A stretch of DNA of 64,000 nt, taken from positions 915,497 through 979,496 of the forward strand of contig NW_006498572.1 of NCBI RefSeq assembly GCF_000471905.2, written 5' to 3'. The stretch comes from Amborella trichopoda (lineage: Eukaryota > Streptophyta > Magnoliopsida > Amborellales > Amborellaceae). Positions 12,031-23,009 of the stretch are shown in pieces. A program made the position numbers and the translations under genes. The notes under the pieces were generated by a model. It was not told the DNA's origin, ran no database searches, and worked only from the letters and a program-made list of their open reading frames with translations. Within the stretch, counting starts at the first letter, position 1. Each line of letters starts with the position of its first letter.

Positions 12031-12051
12031 ACAACATTCAGCAGAGCAAGC
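12031..12051 (+). promoter_or_regulatory. T1 polypurine tract region
   Basis: The sequence ACAACATTCAGCAGAGCAAGC immediately precedes the LTR. It aligns with the same position in T2 (ACAACATTTGGCGGGGCATGC on the - strand) and T3 (CAACATTTGGAGGGGAAAG). The T1 copy is decayed. This is the expected plus-strand primer site and fixes 12052 as the LTR start. Confidence 0.65.
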
Positions 12052-13178
12052 TGTTTGAACACATTTTTCAACACCTGAGTCCCCGATGCAGAATAAAGGA
12101 GTAAGACGATCAATAAAGCCTGAATTACAGTAGAATTATTGACAATCTCAGAATTGTCCTAGAATGGGTTAGAATCTTCCTCCGCACTTCAAAAGGCCAC
12201 CTGCTAATCAGATACTCTAGGATAAAGTTATGGGTAAAATACCGAAAAGGGGTAGGCCACACACAAGTCCCGTGTGCCCTCCCTACATCAAAGCACCATT
12301 AACGAACACTGCTTCTACAGTCACGGGTAGTGACTTTTGTAGGCCATACCTCATTCGTTCCATGTCGGATCGCGCTCAAATTTTGTGAGCGAGTTCATCT
12401 CGTCAAGACGAGCGTTTCTATATGTGGAACGCATCATGAAAACACCTAAGCAAGGAGAAAATCCAGAGAGAAATTGTCGATTCGTGAGAAAGTTTCAGGA
12501 AAATCAGTAGCGACATGCCTCGCTCGAGTAGCCAAATCATGACGCCGGCATATCGGATCGATGTGAAATCAATTCCATCGCGTGCATAAGGTCTAGGGTT
12601 ACCCTTGGTCCAAATCCTAGGCGTGATGAACAATCGGATTTCATACATTAAGCCGATAAAGTGGCTGTAATTTTCTGCTGTCGGAATTCGGATTCCAGCT
12701 AAAACCCAAACAATGCAAAATCTTCGTCCGAGCACGAAATTGAGCTGCGTTTGTTACCACGTGATCGTGATGGCATGCTTAGTGTGATCCAACAAATAAA
12801 TCATGGAAAATCATCAAGAAACGAGCACATTATCGATCAGAAGTTTTCAAGATTCATCCAAATTTCAAGTCGCATGACTGTAGCTTAAAAACGTGATCTG
12901 TGATTCGAAATTGGTTTAAAATTGATCGTCATGCCGAGCACTACAAGAAAACAATTATCTTTTTGAAAAATGGGTGCTAGAGCAACCTCGGATCATCCAT
13001 GGAAGATCACGCTTGTTCTAGGGCAGTAGTAGGGATTGTTTTGGAATTTCATTAATTGATAGGTAGGGCAAAACAGTCATTTTGCACCCATTTTTAGATT
13101 TTTATTTAATTCAAAATAATTATAATTATCATCAATTGGGATAGTTTTTGGGCATCCACCCATGTTTGGGCCCAATTC

Positions 13179-13186
13179 TATAAATA
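13179..13186 (+). promoter_or_regulatory. TATA box of T1 LTR
   Basis: TATAAATA, followed by TTAATTGTAAAGGG and AATAAA within 50 bp. The same arrangement is found in the T3 LTR (52703) and, on the - strand, in the T2 LTRs. It is the probable U3/R boundary. Confidence 0.55.
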
Positions 13187-13317
13187 CATGATGTACTTAA
13201 TTGTAAAGGGTTCCACAATGATCAATAAAAATTTTGAGATTTTCTTTGAGTTCGTGGATGCTTCTTGGAAAGAGAGATAGTAGAGAGAATAAAAGAGCTG
13301 GTACCCCACGGTAAGGT

Positions 13318-14930
13318 AATTTTCTCTCTCCTCTTTTCTCTCTCGTCTATCTCTTTCTCTCCCCTCCTCTTTTCTCTCTTGTGTATCTCTCTCTCCTTTC
13401 GTCTATCTCTTTGTCCCTCCTCTCCTCTCGTCTATCTCTTTCCTTCTCTGCTCATCGATCTCTTTTCTTTCTCCTCCTCTTTCTTTCTGTCTCTTCTCTT
13501 CCTCTTCTTCTCTCTGTCTCTCTCAAACATGCACGATAGTGACCATCAGCATGCATCTCTCTCTCTATTTTCTTTTTCCTTTCTTTGTTCTCTCTTCCCT
13601 CTCTCTCTCTTTCTTTATCTTCTCCTTCCTTCCTCCTTCTCTCTCTGCTCTATCTTTCTCTCTGTCTCTCTGTCTAAAGATGCATGGTGATAGTAATGTC
13701 GAGCACAAATATCTCTTCCTATTTTTTTCATTCTCTAACACACACTGCGGTGGCAACGCAGTGTGTTTTCTTCTCTCCTCTTTCCTTATTCTTCTTCTCT
13801 CTTCCCTAATCTCTTTCTTTCTCTTTCCTTCTTTTTCCTCTGGCTCGTTCCTAATTTCTCTCTTCACTTTCCTTTTCTCTGTTATTTCTTTTTCATCTCT
13901 CACTATTCACCTTCCTTCTTTCTCAACTTTCGTTTTCTCCTTCTCTTCCCTAGATCCTATTTGTCTTTATTTATCTCACTTTGCTATTTCCTTTTTCTCT
14001 TCTCTCCAGTCATGCACGACGATGTTCATCGTCGGGCATGACATTCTCAATCTTCTAGAGACACGCACAGTGAGTCGGGGGTTAACCCAAGTGACGGGCC
14101 GGGCTCTGTCCAAGTTTCCCCTTTCCCATGTTGTGCACGGCAATGCCCATCGTCGCGCATGACACTTCTTTCCTTATTCTTTGACAAGGACACTGAGCCG
14201 GGAGTTAACGTGAGTGGCGGGTCGGGTCTTGTCTGAGTCCCTTATGACATGAGTGGTGATGCCTAACATCATGTGTGTATTCCCCTTTCTTATCTCTACC
14301 TTTCCCCTCTATCATGGACAGCAGTGACTATCGCCATCCTTGCTCTTTCTCTCTCCTCTCTCCTTTGTCATGGATGACAATGACCATCACCGTCTATGTT
14401 CTTTTTCTATTCTCTCTCCTCTGTCATGAACGGTAGTGACCATCTTCGTCCATGTTCTTTCTCTCCTCTCTCCTCTCTCCTCTATCATTGATGGCAATAA
14501 CCATCGTCGCCCATGCTATTTCTTTGTCTTCTTTCCTCTATCATGGATGGCAGAAGTTCATCGTCGTCCATGCTTCCCTCCCTTTTTTTTCTCTCTCTTC
14601 TGTTATCTCCTTTTTCTGTCTTCTTTCTCTTTTCTATTTTCTCCCTTCTCTCTCTTATTTCTCTCTCTTTTCTCTCTTCTTTCTCTTTCTTTTCTCTCTC
14701 TCTTCTCTTTACTTTCTCTCTCTTTTCTCATCTCTTCTCTTCTTCTTCTTATTCTCTTCCCTTTTTCTATCTATTCTTCTTCTTTCTCTCTTTCTTCTCT
14801 CTTATTTCTTCTCCTTCTCTCTCTTCTAGTCTCCTTTCCTTCTCTTCTTCTCTCTTCTCTCTCTCTCTACTTTTTCTTCTTTCTCTTCTATTTCTCTCTT
14901 CTCTTCTTCCTCTCTCATTTGACCAAAGGA
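13318..14930 (+). repeat. TC-rich low-complexity tract with spaced ATGACCATC motifs
   Basis: 1.6 kb dominated by TCTCTC/CTTTCT runs. It is interrupted about every 60-100 bp by a diverged block such as CATGGATGGCAGAAGTTCATCGTCG or GACAATGACCATCACCG (quoted in part). It lies downstream of the LTR TATA box, so it would be transcribed leader sequence. Confidence 0.75.
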
Positions 14931-15608
14931 CAAGTTTAGCACTGTCACAATTGTCTTGTCATCAAGCAGTATTATCGTTGTGCCAGTCTGAGTTACCGTG
15001 TCCGTCTTGCTGCCACGTCGAACTTGTCATTGTGTCAGGCTGGTTGGTGTTGGTGTTCTGTCGTCGAGTAGTATTACCGTTGTGCCGGTCTGCATTACTG
15101 TTCTTATCTTGCTACCACGTCAGGTCAATCATCATGTCAATCTAACCACTATGCTAGTTACCCTGTCAAATGTCTCTTTCTTTTCTTTTCTCTCTCTTCT
15201 TCCTTCTCTCAACCCTCATCTCATCATCTCTTCTCTTTCGTCCTTTGGATGTGCATGCCTGTGTACATTCACTCAAAGACAAGGTGGGTTCCCTTTGCCC
15301 ACTTGTCTTGTAACATTAACCATGTGTGTGTGATTACAGAAATAGGAGAGTAAAAGCCAAGAGAGGCGATTTTGAACTAGTTGTAGGATTGGGGGACTTT
15401 CTTCGTTATCTAAGAGGGTGCCCATGTGAGTCAGCCCGAGTAAGTCCCGAACTCACCTTAAATCTCTCTCTCATCGGTTGGTATACCTGCCCTTGTTCTT
15501 GAGCAAGGTTTCCGAGAGAGCGATCTCAAGTCCCGGGTTACCCTAAAACCCGAGACACGTGCTGTCAGATCATCTAGATCAGGAGGGCGAGATCAAGGCA
15601 CCTAACCA

Positions 15609-15767
15609 CTTGGCAAGTGGCCTTTTGGAGCCCTTAGGAAGATTCTAACCTATTCTGGGGAAATTTTAAGACTGTCGAAAATGCCACTGTAAATCAGGGG
15701 TTTATTGACCGGCTTCCTCTTTATTTGACATCGGGGGCCCAAGGTGCTGAAAAATGTGTTTAAACGG
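15609..15767 (-). repeat. Inverted copy of the first ~155 bp of the T1 LTR
   Basis: The reverse complement of this stretch aligns with 12052-12210 over its full length, at roughly 75-80% identity by eye. It shares ACACATTTTTCA, the CCCCCGATG-like block, TCAATAAA, GGTTAGAATCTTCCT and CAAAAGGCCAC. It begins directly after the CCA end of the T1 LTR and ends at U3 position 1, next to the leader of T3. The junction reads CCA-CT-TGGC. See findings. Confidence 0.75.
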
Positions 15768-15840
15768 GCACACCACCTTATAGTTGGTTCGGATTGTCTC
15801 CAAACTAAAGTCTCTCTTCTCTTTTCCTCCAAAATTGCAA

Positions 15841-17430
15841 TGGAGTCTAAATGCTCCTCGTTTGTCCAAGTTGGGGATTTCATTATTCCCTTGTTTGTGA
15901 CCGTACCTTTAAGGAACGTGTCGATGCATTCCTCTTCTCCCAAGCACCCCTCGAGCGCCCTAACCTGCCCTGCTATCTTAGTTTAGCCTTTGAAAACCTG
16001 GGGAATAGGGATTCGAAGCCCTTCTCCTCTCTCATCCAACATCAAGAAAAAATCTCTTGATGTTAACTGCATTGATGGTTTCAAACCACCTCCTCTCATA
16101 TGCACCCTATTACTGGTAGACACTCTGTCGGTCCTAAGCTGGAAGGTGGTCTCAGTGCCACTTCCTCTCTTCTTCTCCAGTCGTTTGGCTCTTCTAAGAC
16201 TACCATCCCTACGGGCAATCGAAAGGTCACCCTACCCCCACTCTACAAAGGCACTGCTCATGCTAGCACATCGCCACACACACTGCACTTTGACGATTCC
16301 TACGCTAGTTCAGGTGGCTCTAAGGCCACCTCATGCACACTCACTCATATCACAGTCGATGGTTTAATCATCACAGTAACCAAGAGGGGCAAGCAACAAC
16401 ATACCCCCACCTGCTCACTTTCTTCGGGTCTTTTGGGACCTAGACCCTTCACATGCGGTCCTTGAACCACTGAAGCATTCCATGGTAATCCCTCAGCTCG
16501 AGCAGCCTAAAAACTGCACCCACACACGCACAGGACCTTCAAGAAAAACGAAGGTCCCTTAAGGAGGAACATACATGCTCATGGCCTTAAGGCCTCTCCA
16601 ATTAGAAAGGGAGGTATTCCGAATACTAAACCTTTCACTTCACAAGGGGATGGACCACACACCACCCCAAATACTTTTATGGATTGTGTACACACATGCA
16701 CGTCCCAAGACGCTATCGGTGATAAGGGGAAAGCGACGTCAAACACATCCTTAACAAACCCGAAGCCTTTGACCACATGGTACTAAAAAAAGTTCCCATC
16801 GAGTACCATTTTATCCGCCTCTTCCTCCTTCAACGAACGAGTTAACCCTCGAGGTTGGACTCTGGATAAAATGATGCCCCTGAAGATGTCAGGCCAACAT
16901 ACTTCTTTTCAAGGCAAACCCAAGCTTCCCAAGCCAACCCTGAGCTCCCTTCTCCCCGAGCACCATACGCTACCTGAACTAATCAACTTCGTGCTCCTCT
17001 CTTTGAGGTGAGCCAGTCAGGAAGGATGCCGAAGGTGGTTGCAATTATGGGTAAAAGTATATTGGAACCTGCAGCTCAAGCAGACAAAAGGGATGAAAGT
17101 CCCACTCTAAAAGAAAAAAGTAGGGCCTTCAATCCCCAAAGACCCATTAAAGCAAAATCTATTCTATTTTTTACAAACCACAGAAGAACTAGATATAAGT
17201 GGCACTGTTCACTGCTGCATTGTGGAAGTGCGAGAAGATGGACCCCATCTACCTGATATGCGGCCCCAAGGCCGCAATGAACAATTAGAAGAAATATTCA
17301 CCCAAGGTCGTCTTGAGCCTATTGGAGTTGAACAATGGCCCTAAGGCCTTCAAGCACCAAAATCGGCAACGATGCAACTCCAAGACCGTCAAAGGCCACT
17401 ACTCACCTGAGCGACAAGGCAGTCTCAAGC
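15841..17430 (+). pseudogene. T3 ORF1 upstream of gag (degenerate)
   Basis: The extra ORF before gag, a feature of Ogre-like Tat elements, function unknown. It begins MESKCSSFVQVGDFIIP (15841), aligning with the T2 ORF1 start MASGLFNLFIRVRDFHIP. A second shared point is MHPITG (16100) against MHPATG in T2. The distance from the PBS end to this ATG is about 70 bp in T2, and 72 bp from 15768 here. After about 50 codons the frame is lost. The downstream frames 15990-16367 and 16100-16465 carry pieces. No known domain recognised. Confidence 0.55.
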
Positions 17431-19330
17431 TCAATCTGGGCAAGCAGAGCCCTTGTTACTTGGACTATTAGATCGTGGTGTGAAATGAATCAAGACCACC
17501 CCTACTGCTGAATCACCCGGCATTGACGAACAAGTCAATGTAATGGTAATAAGACAGGCAGGGGATGAATATGAAAACCTGATGGCTCTCCTCGAAAGCA
17601 AGTTGAGCAACATCATGGACATGCTTAAAGGGATCAAAGATGCCTGGCTAGTGGCAGGGTCCTCACACCAAGAGGAAAATTCTCCTCTCGAGCCCCAACA
17701 TGAGGAGGAACAAAGGCGGCCACCACCTCCTCCTATTCCCTGAAGTCCCGGGCCTCTAAACCCTCTTGTCTTTTTCGATGATCAGCCCAACATAGCTTCA
17801 CATGCTATGCCATTGACATTCACTCAAGAAGATTTTCAGAGGATGATCAATAAAAGCATCCAAGGCTTAAAGCCTACAAAAGCGCAAGAAGGTGTTTAGT
17901 ACAAGAAACCTTACTCACCTTTTATTGACAAATCCCCTTTCCCTCTGGATATCGAAAAGGAAGATTACCGATCTTTGACGACATTGGCTCACCCCAACAA
18001 CATGTGGCTCACTTTATGTCGCCATGTCAGGAATCAACTTTAGATTCCAGAATGCTTCTCCAATAGCTTGTAGAAACCCTGGTGGGGCCCTCCTTCAAGT
18101 GGTACGCTCGTTTACTCCCGAACTCAATTCACTTTTGGGAAGAGATGGAACAATGGTTCTACAAAGGCTTATATAAAGTAGAACTGAACGTTTAAGCAAT
18201 GAAACTCCTCACAATGACCCAAGGCATGAATCAGTCAGTGAACGAGTACATTCAGAGATGGAGAGATCTCGCGATGTACTAGGCTAATCCAATGCCAGAA
18301 ATTGACGCGGTGCAAACGTGCATAAGAAACATGAAAATAGAGATTTCTTTGCATGTTGAAGCATCTAACCCTACCATCTTCTCGGACGTGATCACCAAGG
18401 TGGTGAATATTGAAAGCCTATTGAGACACCATGGTGGGGGTCAAGCACAGACCCCAGGGGGATCAAAGCCGCAGTGCTGGTAGCAGTAGGTCGAACCCGT
18501 GTGTTGGCCAACAAAAGAATGTGATCAGTGTAGCGATCATCACTACACTCTTTCACCATAAGCCCCCAGCTAATGTTTGTCCTCTCCAAACATTAGATAC
18601 TTCCCAGGGTTTGCCGCCTAGGAATCAAGAGGAGCCTCGGCCTCGAGCACAGAGTTACAATAGGGTACCCCGTCGCAAAATCTCTATCAGACCGAATAGT
18701 TAGAGCACAGATTGGGCCAGTAGTACAACTTCAACAAGATATGGGTGCCAATCCTTTTAAAAATGCTGGTGGAACAAGGCATGGTGGTTCTTCCTGTCAT
18801 GAGGAGGTCAGACCAGGCAAAACTAGTCCATCATAAAAATTTTTAAGCCTATCATCGAATGTTAGGTCATCTCGTGCAGGACTGTGTTCAGCTCAAAGAG
18901 CATATTGAAGCCTTAATTCAAAAGCGACAACTCAATTTGGATAGTCTTAAGAAAGCTTTTGAGACTATCGAGGCTTCATATATGGTCACAGTCCAAGAGG
19001 AGCCAATCTGCAGCGACCTCACGACTAAACTATCTCCCCATGCATTCCCCGTCCTCTTCGATGTGATGGTGCAGCAAGAGATGATTGTGCCCTGCACACC
19101 CAAGAAGCTAAAATAGGTGAAAGGAAAATGCCAAGACTTGTAAGGCCAATATCACCGATTAAAAGGACATGACTTGTACCACTGTCATGGATTCTGATTT
19201 ATTTTGGAGAGGTTCATAAAAAGCGGTGAGATAGTCGTGGGTGACGCACCATCCTCACCTCCAAAAGAGACTCATAAAATCAAAATTCTGCAACATGAAA
19301 AGCTTAAACAAGTGCAAGTTCCCATCCCTG
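17431..19330 (+). pseudogene. gag: T3 gag (degenerate)
   Basis: N-terminal piece around 17543-17743 with a proline-rich segment. The capsid-like region at about 17900-18480 contains a FYKGLYKVEL-like block and the NQSVNEYIQRWRDLA and ALHVEASNPT-like motifs of Tat Gag. The C-terminal part is at 18859-19116. Two knuckle-like blocks are seen: YHRMLGHLVQDC (18850-18890) and QYHRLKGHDLYHCHGF (19145-19193). Multiple stops are present. The segment ends with an SPPKET stretch near 19260. Confidence 0.7.
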
Positions 19331-19979
19331 GTAACTCAAAAGCACCAGCTCTTTTGATCCCTATTAGGATGCACGAACCATGAAAAATTTATCATGGTCA
19401 TGGAAAGGCGAAAAGTCTTAACAAGGAAGGCCTTCGTGAGGCCCATGAACCTCTTGTGCCCCAAGCTCAGGAAGCCCAAACTATTGAGAAATGAAAGAAA
19501 AATAAAAGGGGCTCGCGGGCTCAGTGCTACAAACTGAAGCCTCCTCAATGCCTAATTGAAGCAGCACTCCTTCCCTCTCTCCCCTCTCTTCCAACCCTGT
19601 ATCCCCCTCCCCCCTCTCTTCCTACCCTGGATGACTCTGTCCCAAGGAAAATCCTTTTTGCCGAGGGCGATCAGCTGCACAAGCCAACCAACCCTCTCCT
19701 CCTAACCCCATAGCTACAACTAATTCTTCCGTGACAGACGTAACCAAAGCTTCCTCTTCACAAACCTCACGATCACCTACCTCTCTAAAACCAGTGGTAA
19801 ACCAAGGGGCCACTCTTCCTGAGGCTGACAACATCATATGATGTGATTGGGCACTTGAGGAAACTTTCGGTGCTCTTGAGTGCCCATGATGCTCTCATGC
19901 TATCTGAGAACTTTCATATGGCTCTAGTACAAGCTCTCTCCCATCCTAAAGTATATGAAATAGAAGTCAAATGAGTTGA

Positions 19980-20400
19980 GGTAGACCCTGCAATAATTAA
20001 CAGTTGCATGGCTATCACATTCTCAGACCATGATCTGCAATTGAGAGAGAAGTTTCATGATTGACCTCTCTTTGTGACCGGTAAACTGCACGCCTGTCAG
20101 GTCAAACGGATCATGCTGGATGGGGGATCTGCAATGAATCTTATGCCTAGAAGAATCCTTACTCGAATTGGTTAAGCGTTGAGCAGCTTGAGCCCTTGAG
20201 CTTGAGAGTTCAGGGATTCAACCAGTCGGGAGAAAAACCAGCTAACACCATATGTCTTAAGCTCAAGATTGGTGATTTGAATACCTCCACGCTGGTCCAT
20301 GTCATCCATACAGACACCTTATACAATATTTTATTAGGACATCCTTAGCTACATGATCATGGGGTGGTTCCATCTATGCTCCATCAATGCTTCAAATATA
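19980..20400 (+). pseudogene. T3 aspartic protease (retropepsin) remnant
   Basis: The active-site motif RIMLDGGSAMNLMP has its DGGS at 20119-20130; DGG instead of DSG/DTG is usual in Tat and Athila proteases. Upstream is AITFSDHDL (about 20010-20040). Downstream are LVHVIHTDTLYNILLGHP and then a stop where Trp is expected (about 20347), LHDHGVVPSMLHQCFK. Internal stops at about 20062 and 20173 inactivate it. This is the only protease core I can find in the three elements. Confidence 0.7.
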
Positions 20401-22260
20401 GTCAAGACCGAAGGCAACACACGATCTATACTAACAAGAGATTGTTTCCCATTGCTAAGTCGCACTATGCTGATGCCAAATACTATTTTACAGACCCAAT
20501 ACGTTCTCAAGAACTGGTGTTGCCTGTGAAATCTAGCGACCCAAAATTGAGAGAGACTGCTCTGACCTCTCATCAAGATGTCGAAAACCTGACTGGTCAC
20601 TTAGTCACATGTTCAAGGAAGAAAGGAGATATGGAAAAGTCATTCCTTTGATACTTGTAGATGGAACTCTCCACACGGCTCAGAAAGATATGATATGTCA
20701 AAAGGTCGAAGGAGAAGCTTTGTCGCCTACCCTCCTTTCAAGAATCCCTTCCGGTGGAGGCTCAAATCGAGCATAGCCATAAAGAGGTAGGGAACTAGAG
20801 CCAACTAACACCTACGGTCACTTATGCTCATGACGACATGAAGGTGTTACGCATCCCCATTTCTTTCCTCGAGGCTGAGACGACATGCCTCACCGAAGAA
20901 GAACAAAAACTCGACCAAAAGGTTTTGCACATTCTGGAGAGTGATGCTTCCTTTTCTCCTCAGATCAACTATCATGTAAACCAGCTGAAGGTATTTGCAA
21001 CACCTTGAATTGAAGAGGTCGACGTTCTCTTACCTCACTCTACCCCTCTCTATCAGCAAGACATCCTCAAATTCTTGCAAATCCCTGAGGTTTTGCATAT
21101 CCCAGTCCCTGAAAGGGAGGAAGATATTACTTACCACACACTAGCTCCTCTCTATGAGCAAGACACCCTCAAAGTCTTGCAAATCCCTGATGTTTTGCAT
21201 ATCCCAGTCCCTGAAAGGGAGGAAAATATTGCTTACCTCGCACCAATTGCTCCCTACCAACAAGATACTCCCAAGGTCTTACAGATCCCTGAAGTCTTGT
21301 AGTTCCCAACCCCGGTGATGGAAACTCGAATCACCCATCAGGAAGCTATGAGCGGTCCTTCATTCCTGACCCATGATTTCATGGGCGTTGTTGAATCGCA
21401 GTATGAAGCTCAAAGGTGAGCCTCTATTGTAAAGCTGAAAGAACAGGTACAAGACTTGCTCAGCCAAGTGGAGGTTTTTCCCCTAAGACCCCCTCCCACT
21501 CCTTTACTAGGTTTCACCCTAGAAACTCAAGAAACAGTTGTTCAAGAGTCCCTTCTAGATGCTGCATCCATGCCCAAATGGGATCTTTATAGTCCCATGG
21601 CACATCAGATCATGAGATAAATGGATTACGAGTCGTTCAATAACCAGGGTTTGAATGATGGTAAAGGGCTGCTACCACCCTTTGCCGCCATCAAGACTAC
21701 ATCATCTTAGTATATTCAGAAAGAAGGCATTGGTTACCCAGGGCACCCAAGCCTACCTCCATGGTCGTTCTTTGTCGATCAAATCACTTATGTGACAGCA
21801 TCGCAAGAATTGTCACCACTTCCATTGGAACTTACTTCTGAAGAGGTCACTGCCCATGAACCTCAAGAACTGATAGAAGACACTTGGACAGAAAAAGAAT
21901 CACCCTCTGTAAAGCAAACAATCGAGGTTCTTGAAACGCATGAGAAAACCACTGACTCTATACCACTCAGTGTGGAAGGGATCGGAGAGACTCCAGAAGT
22001 CATGGAAGATGGTGGTCAAGCCACGACTGATGACTTGGAAGAAGTGAACTTGGGTGATGAAACTGACACTAGTTTATCTCAACCATTATACCCCCTGAAG
22101 AAAAGAAGGAATATACTGAATTTCTATGAGCCAATCGAGATGTATTTGCTTGGCAGTATGAAGAAATGGCGGGCCTTGACCCTCGAGTTGCAGCTCACAG
22201 AATGGGGATTGACCCATCTTCCAAGCCCGTTAAGCAGAAATCAAGAAGGTTCAAAGTAGT
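20401..22260 (+). pseudogene. T3 protease-RT linker
   Basis: Decayed coding region of 1.9 kb. It contains pieces at 20364-20651, a repeated segment (21038-21305), a stretch with possible coiled-coil character (ASIVKLKEQVQDLLSQVE, about 21418-21470) and a long acidic piece (21792-22130) ending in the EEVNLGDE motif that precedes RT in all three elements. No known domain is recognised. Confidence 0.5.
21038..21305 (+). repeat. In-frame ~36-residue protein repeat
   Basis: Two complete copies and one partial copy of a ~108-bp unit encoding Q-D-x-L-K-x-LQIP-x-VLHIPVPEREE followed by a Tyr/Ala/Pro-rich spacer. The reading frame is kept through all copies. Confidence 0.75.
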
Positions 22261-23009
22261 TTGGAAATTCAAATCGAAGCAGAAGTGAACAAGCTTAAAA
22301 TAACACATTTCATTCGAGAAGTCAAGTACCCAAAATGGCTAGCAATTGTTGTGCCAGTCACGAAGAAGAATGGACAGATCAGGGTCCGTATTGACTTCTG
22401 TGACTTAAATGCAGCTTGTCTCAAAGATGATTTCCCACTCCCCTTCACCGAGTCACTAATTGACTCAACTGCCTGCCAAGCATTCTCTTTCATGGATGGT
22501 TATTCAGGGTATAACCAAATAAGAATGGCTCAAGAAGATGAAGAGTCCACTACTTTCCTAACACCTAAGGGAGTCTTTTGTTACACGGTGATGCCTTTTG
22601 GTCTAAAAAATGCTGGAGCCACCTATCAAACGGGTATGACCACCGTCTTCAAAGATATGCTCCAAGAAGGGGTAGAATGTTATGTAGATGACCTTGTAGT
22701 AAAGTCCGATCAAAGAAGCAATCACATAAGAAACATGGAAAAAGGCTTTGAGAGACTTCATCTCCACTACTCAAGATGAATCCCTTGAAGTGTACCTTCA
22801 GCGTACGATCTGGAAAATGCTTGGGATTTATTATCAGGTATCGGGGTTTGGAGATTGAACTAGTCAAGATTAAAGCCATCCAAAAGATGCTACCACTAAG
22901 AAATCTTTGAGAGCTCATATCCCTTCAAGGCCAACTGGCTTATATGCAGAGGTTCATCTTTAACCTTTCAAGGTGATTCCAACACTACTCTCATCTCTTG
23001 AAGAAAGAC
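22261..23009 (+). pseudogene. pol: T3 reverse transcriptase, 5' part (cut by T2)
   Basis: RT motifs: VNKLKITHFIREVK, RIDFCDLNAAC (22387-22420), MDGYSGYNQIRMA, FLTPKGVFCYTVMPFGLKNA and CYVDDLVV (22678-22701; catalytic Asp pair intact). The first 172 codons are open. A frameshift at about 22775 follows, then FSRSGKCLGF-like, SLQGQLAYMQRF and LLKKD up to the insertion point. Coding resumes at 40836 with HFEWDKACENYFEYLK. This proves that one gene was split. Confidence 0.85.
23005..23009. other. Left target-site duplication of T2
   Basis: AAGAC, matching AAGAC at 40831-40835. A 5-bp duplication is normal for Ty3/gypsy integrases. Removing 23010-40835 rejoins the RT/RNase H frame of T3 at LLKKD. 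Confidence 0.8.

Larger units (their letters stand above)
1448..15608 (+). mobile_element. Tat-clade Ty3/gypsy retrotransposon T1 (5' end off-window)
   Basis: Gene order on the + strand is gag, protease-less linker, reverse transcriptase, RNase H, second (archaeal-like) RNase H, integrase, long 3' region, PPT, 3' LTR. The second RNase H before the integrase is the mark of the Tat clade. Size and LTR length fit Ogre-like members. The reading frame is broken many times, so the element is dead. By protein comparison across gag, linker and RT it is closest to T2 on the - strand. Its 5' LTR, PBS and ORF1 are not in the window because a Del-like LTR sits at the start of gag. Confidence 0.85.
12052..15608 (+). 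repeat. T1 3' LTR (3557 bp)
   Basis: The LTR starts TGTTTGAACAC after the PPT and ends CACCTAACCA. Its last 190 bp match the reverse complement of 38151-38340 (T2 LTR), including GGTATACC and the GAGTAAGTCC.GAACT block. Its start matches the T2 U3 start. It is longer than the T2 LTRs because of an expanded pyrimidine tract after the promoter. No gene lies inside. The long Ser/Leu/Phe-rich reading frames at 13265-15145 are products of the TC-rich tract. Confidence 0.8.

Noticed and set aside
13265..15145. Several overlapping reading frames of 90-210 codons rich in Ser, Leu and Phe
   Set aside because: They are translations of the TC-rich tract of the T1 LTR, open in several frames at once and on both strands.
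12052..15608. This LTR as a 5' LTR of T3 shared with T1
   Set aside because: It is followed by T3 leader and preceded by the T1 PPT, but its sequence is much closer to T2 than to the T3 3' LTR, and no PBS links it to T3. Kept only as a possibility within the inverted-U3 finding.
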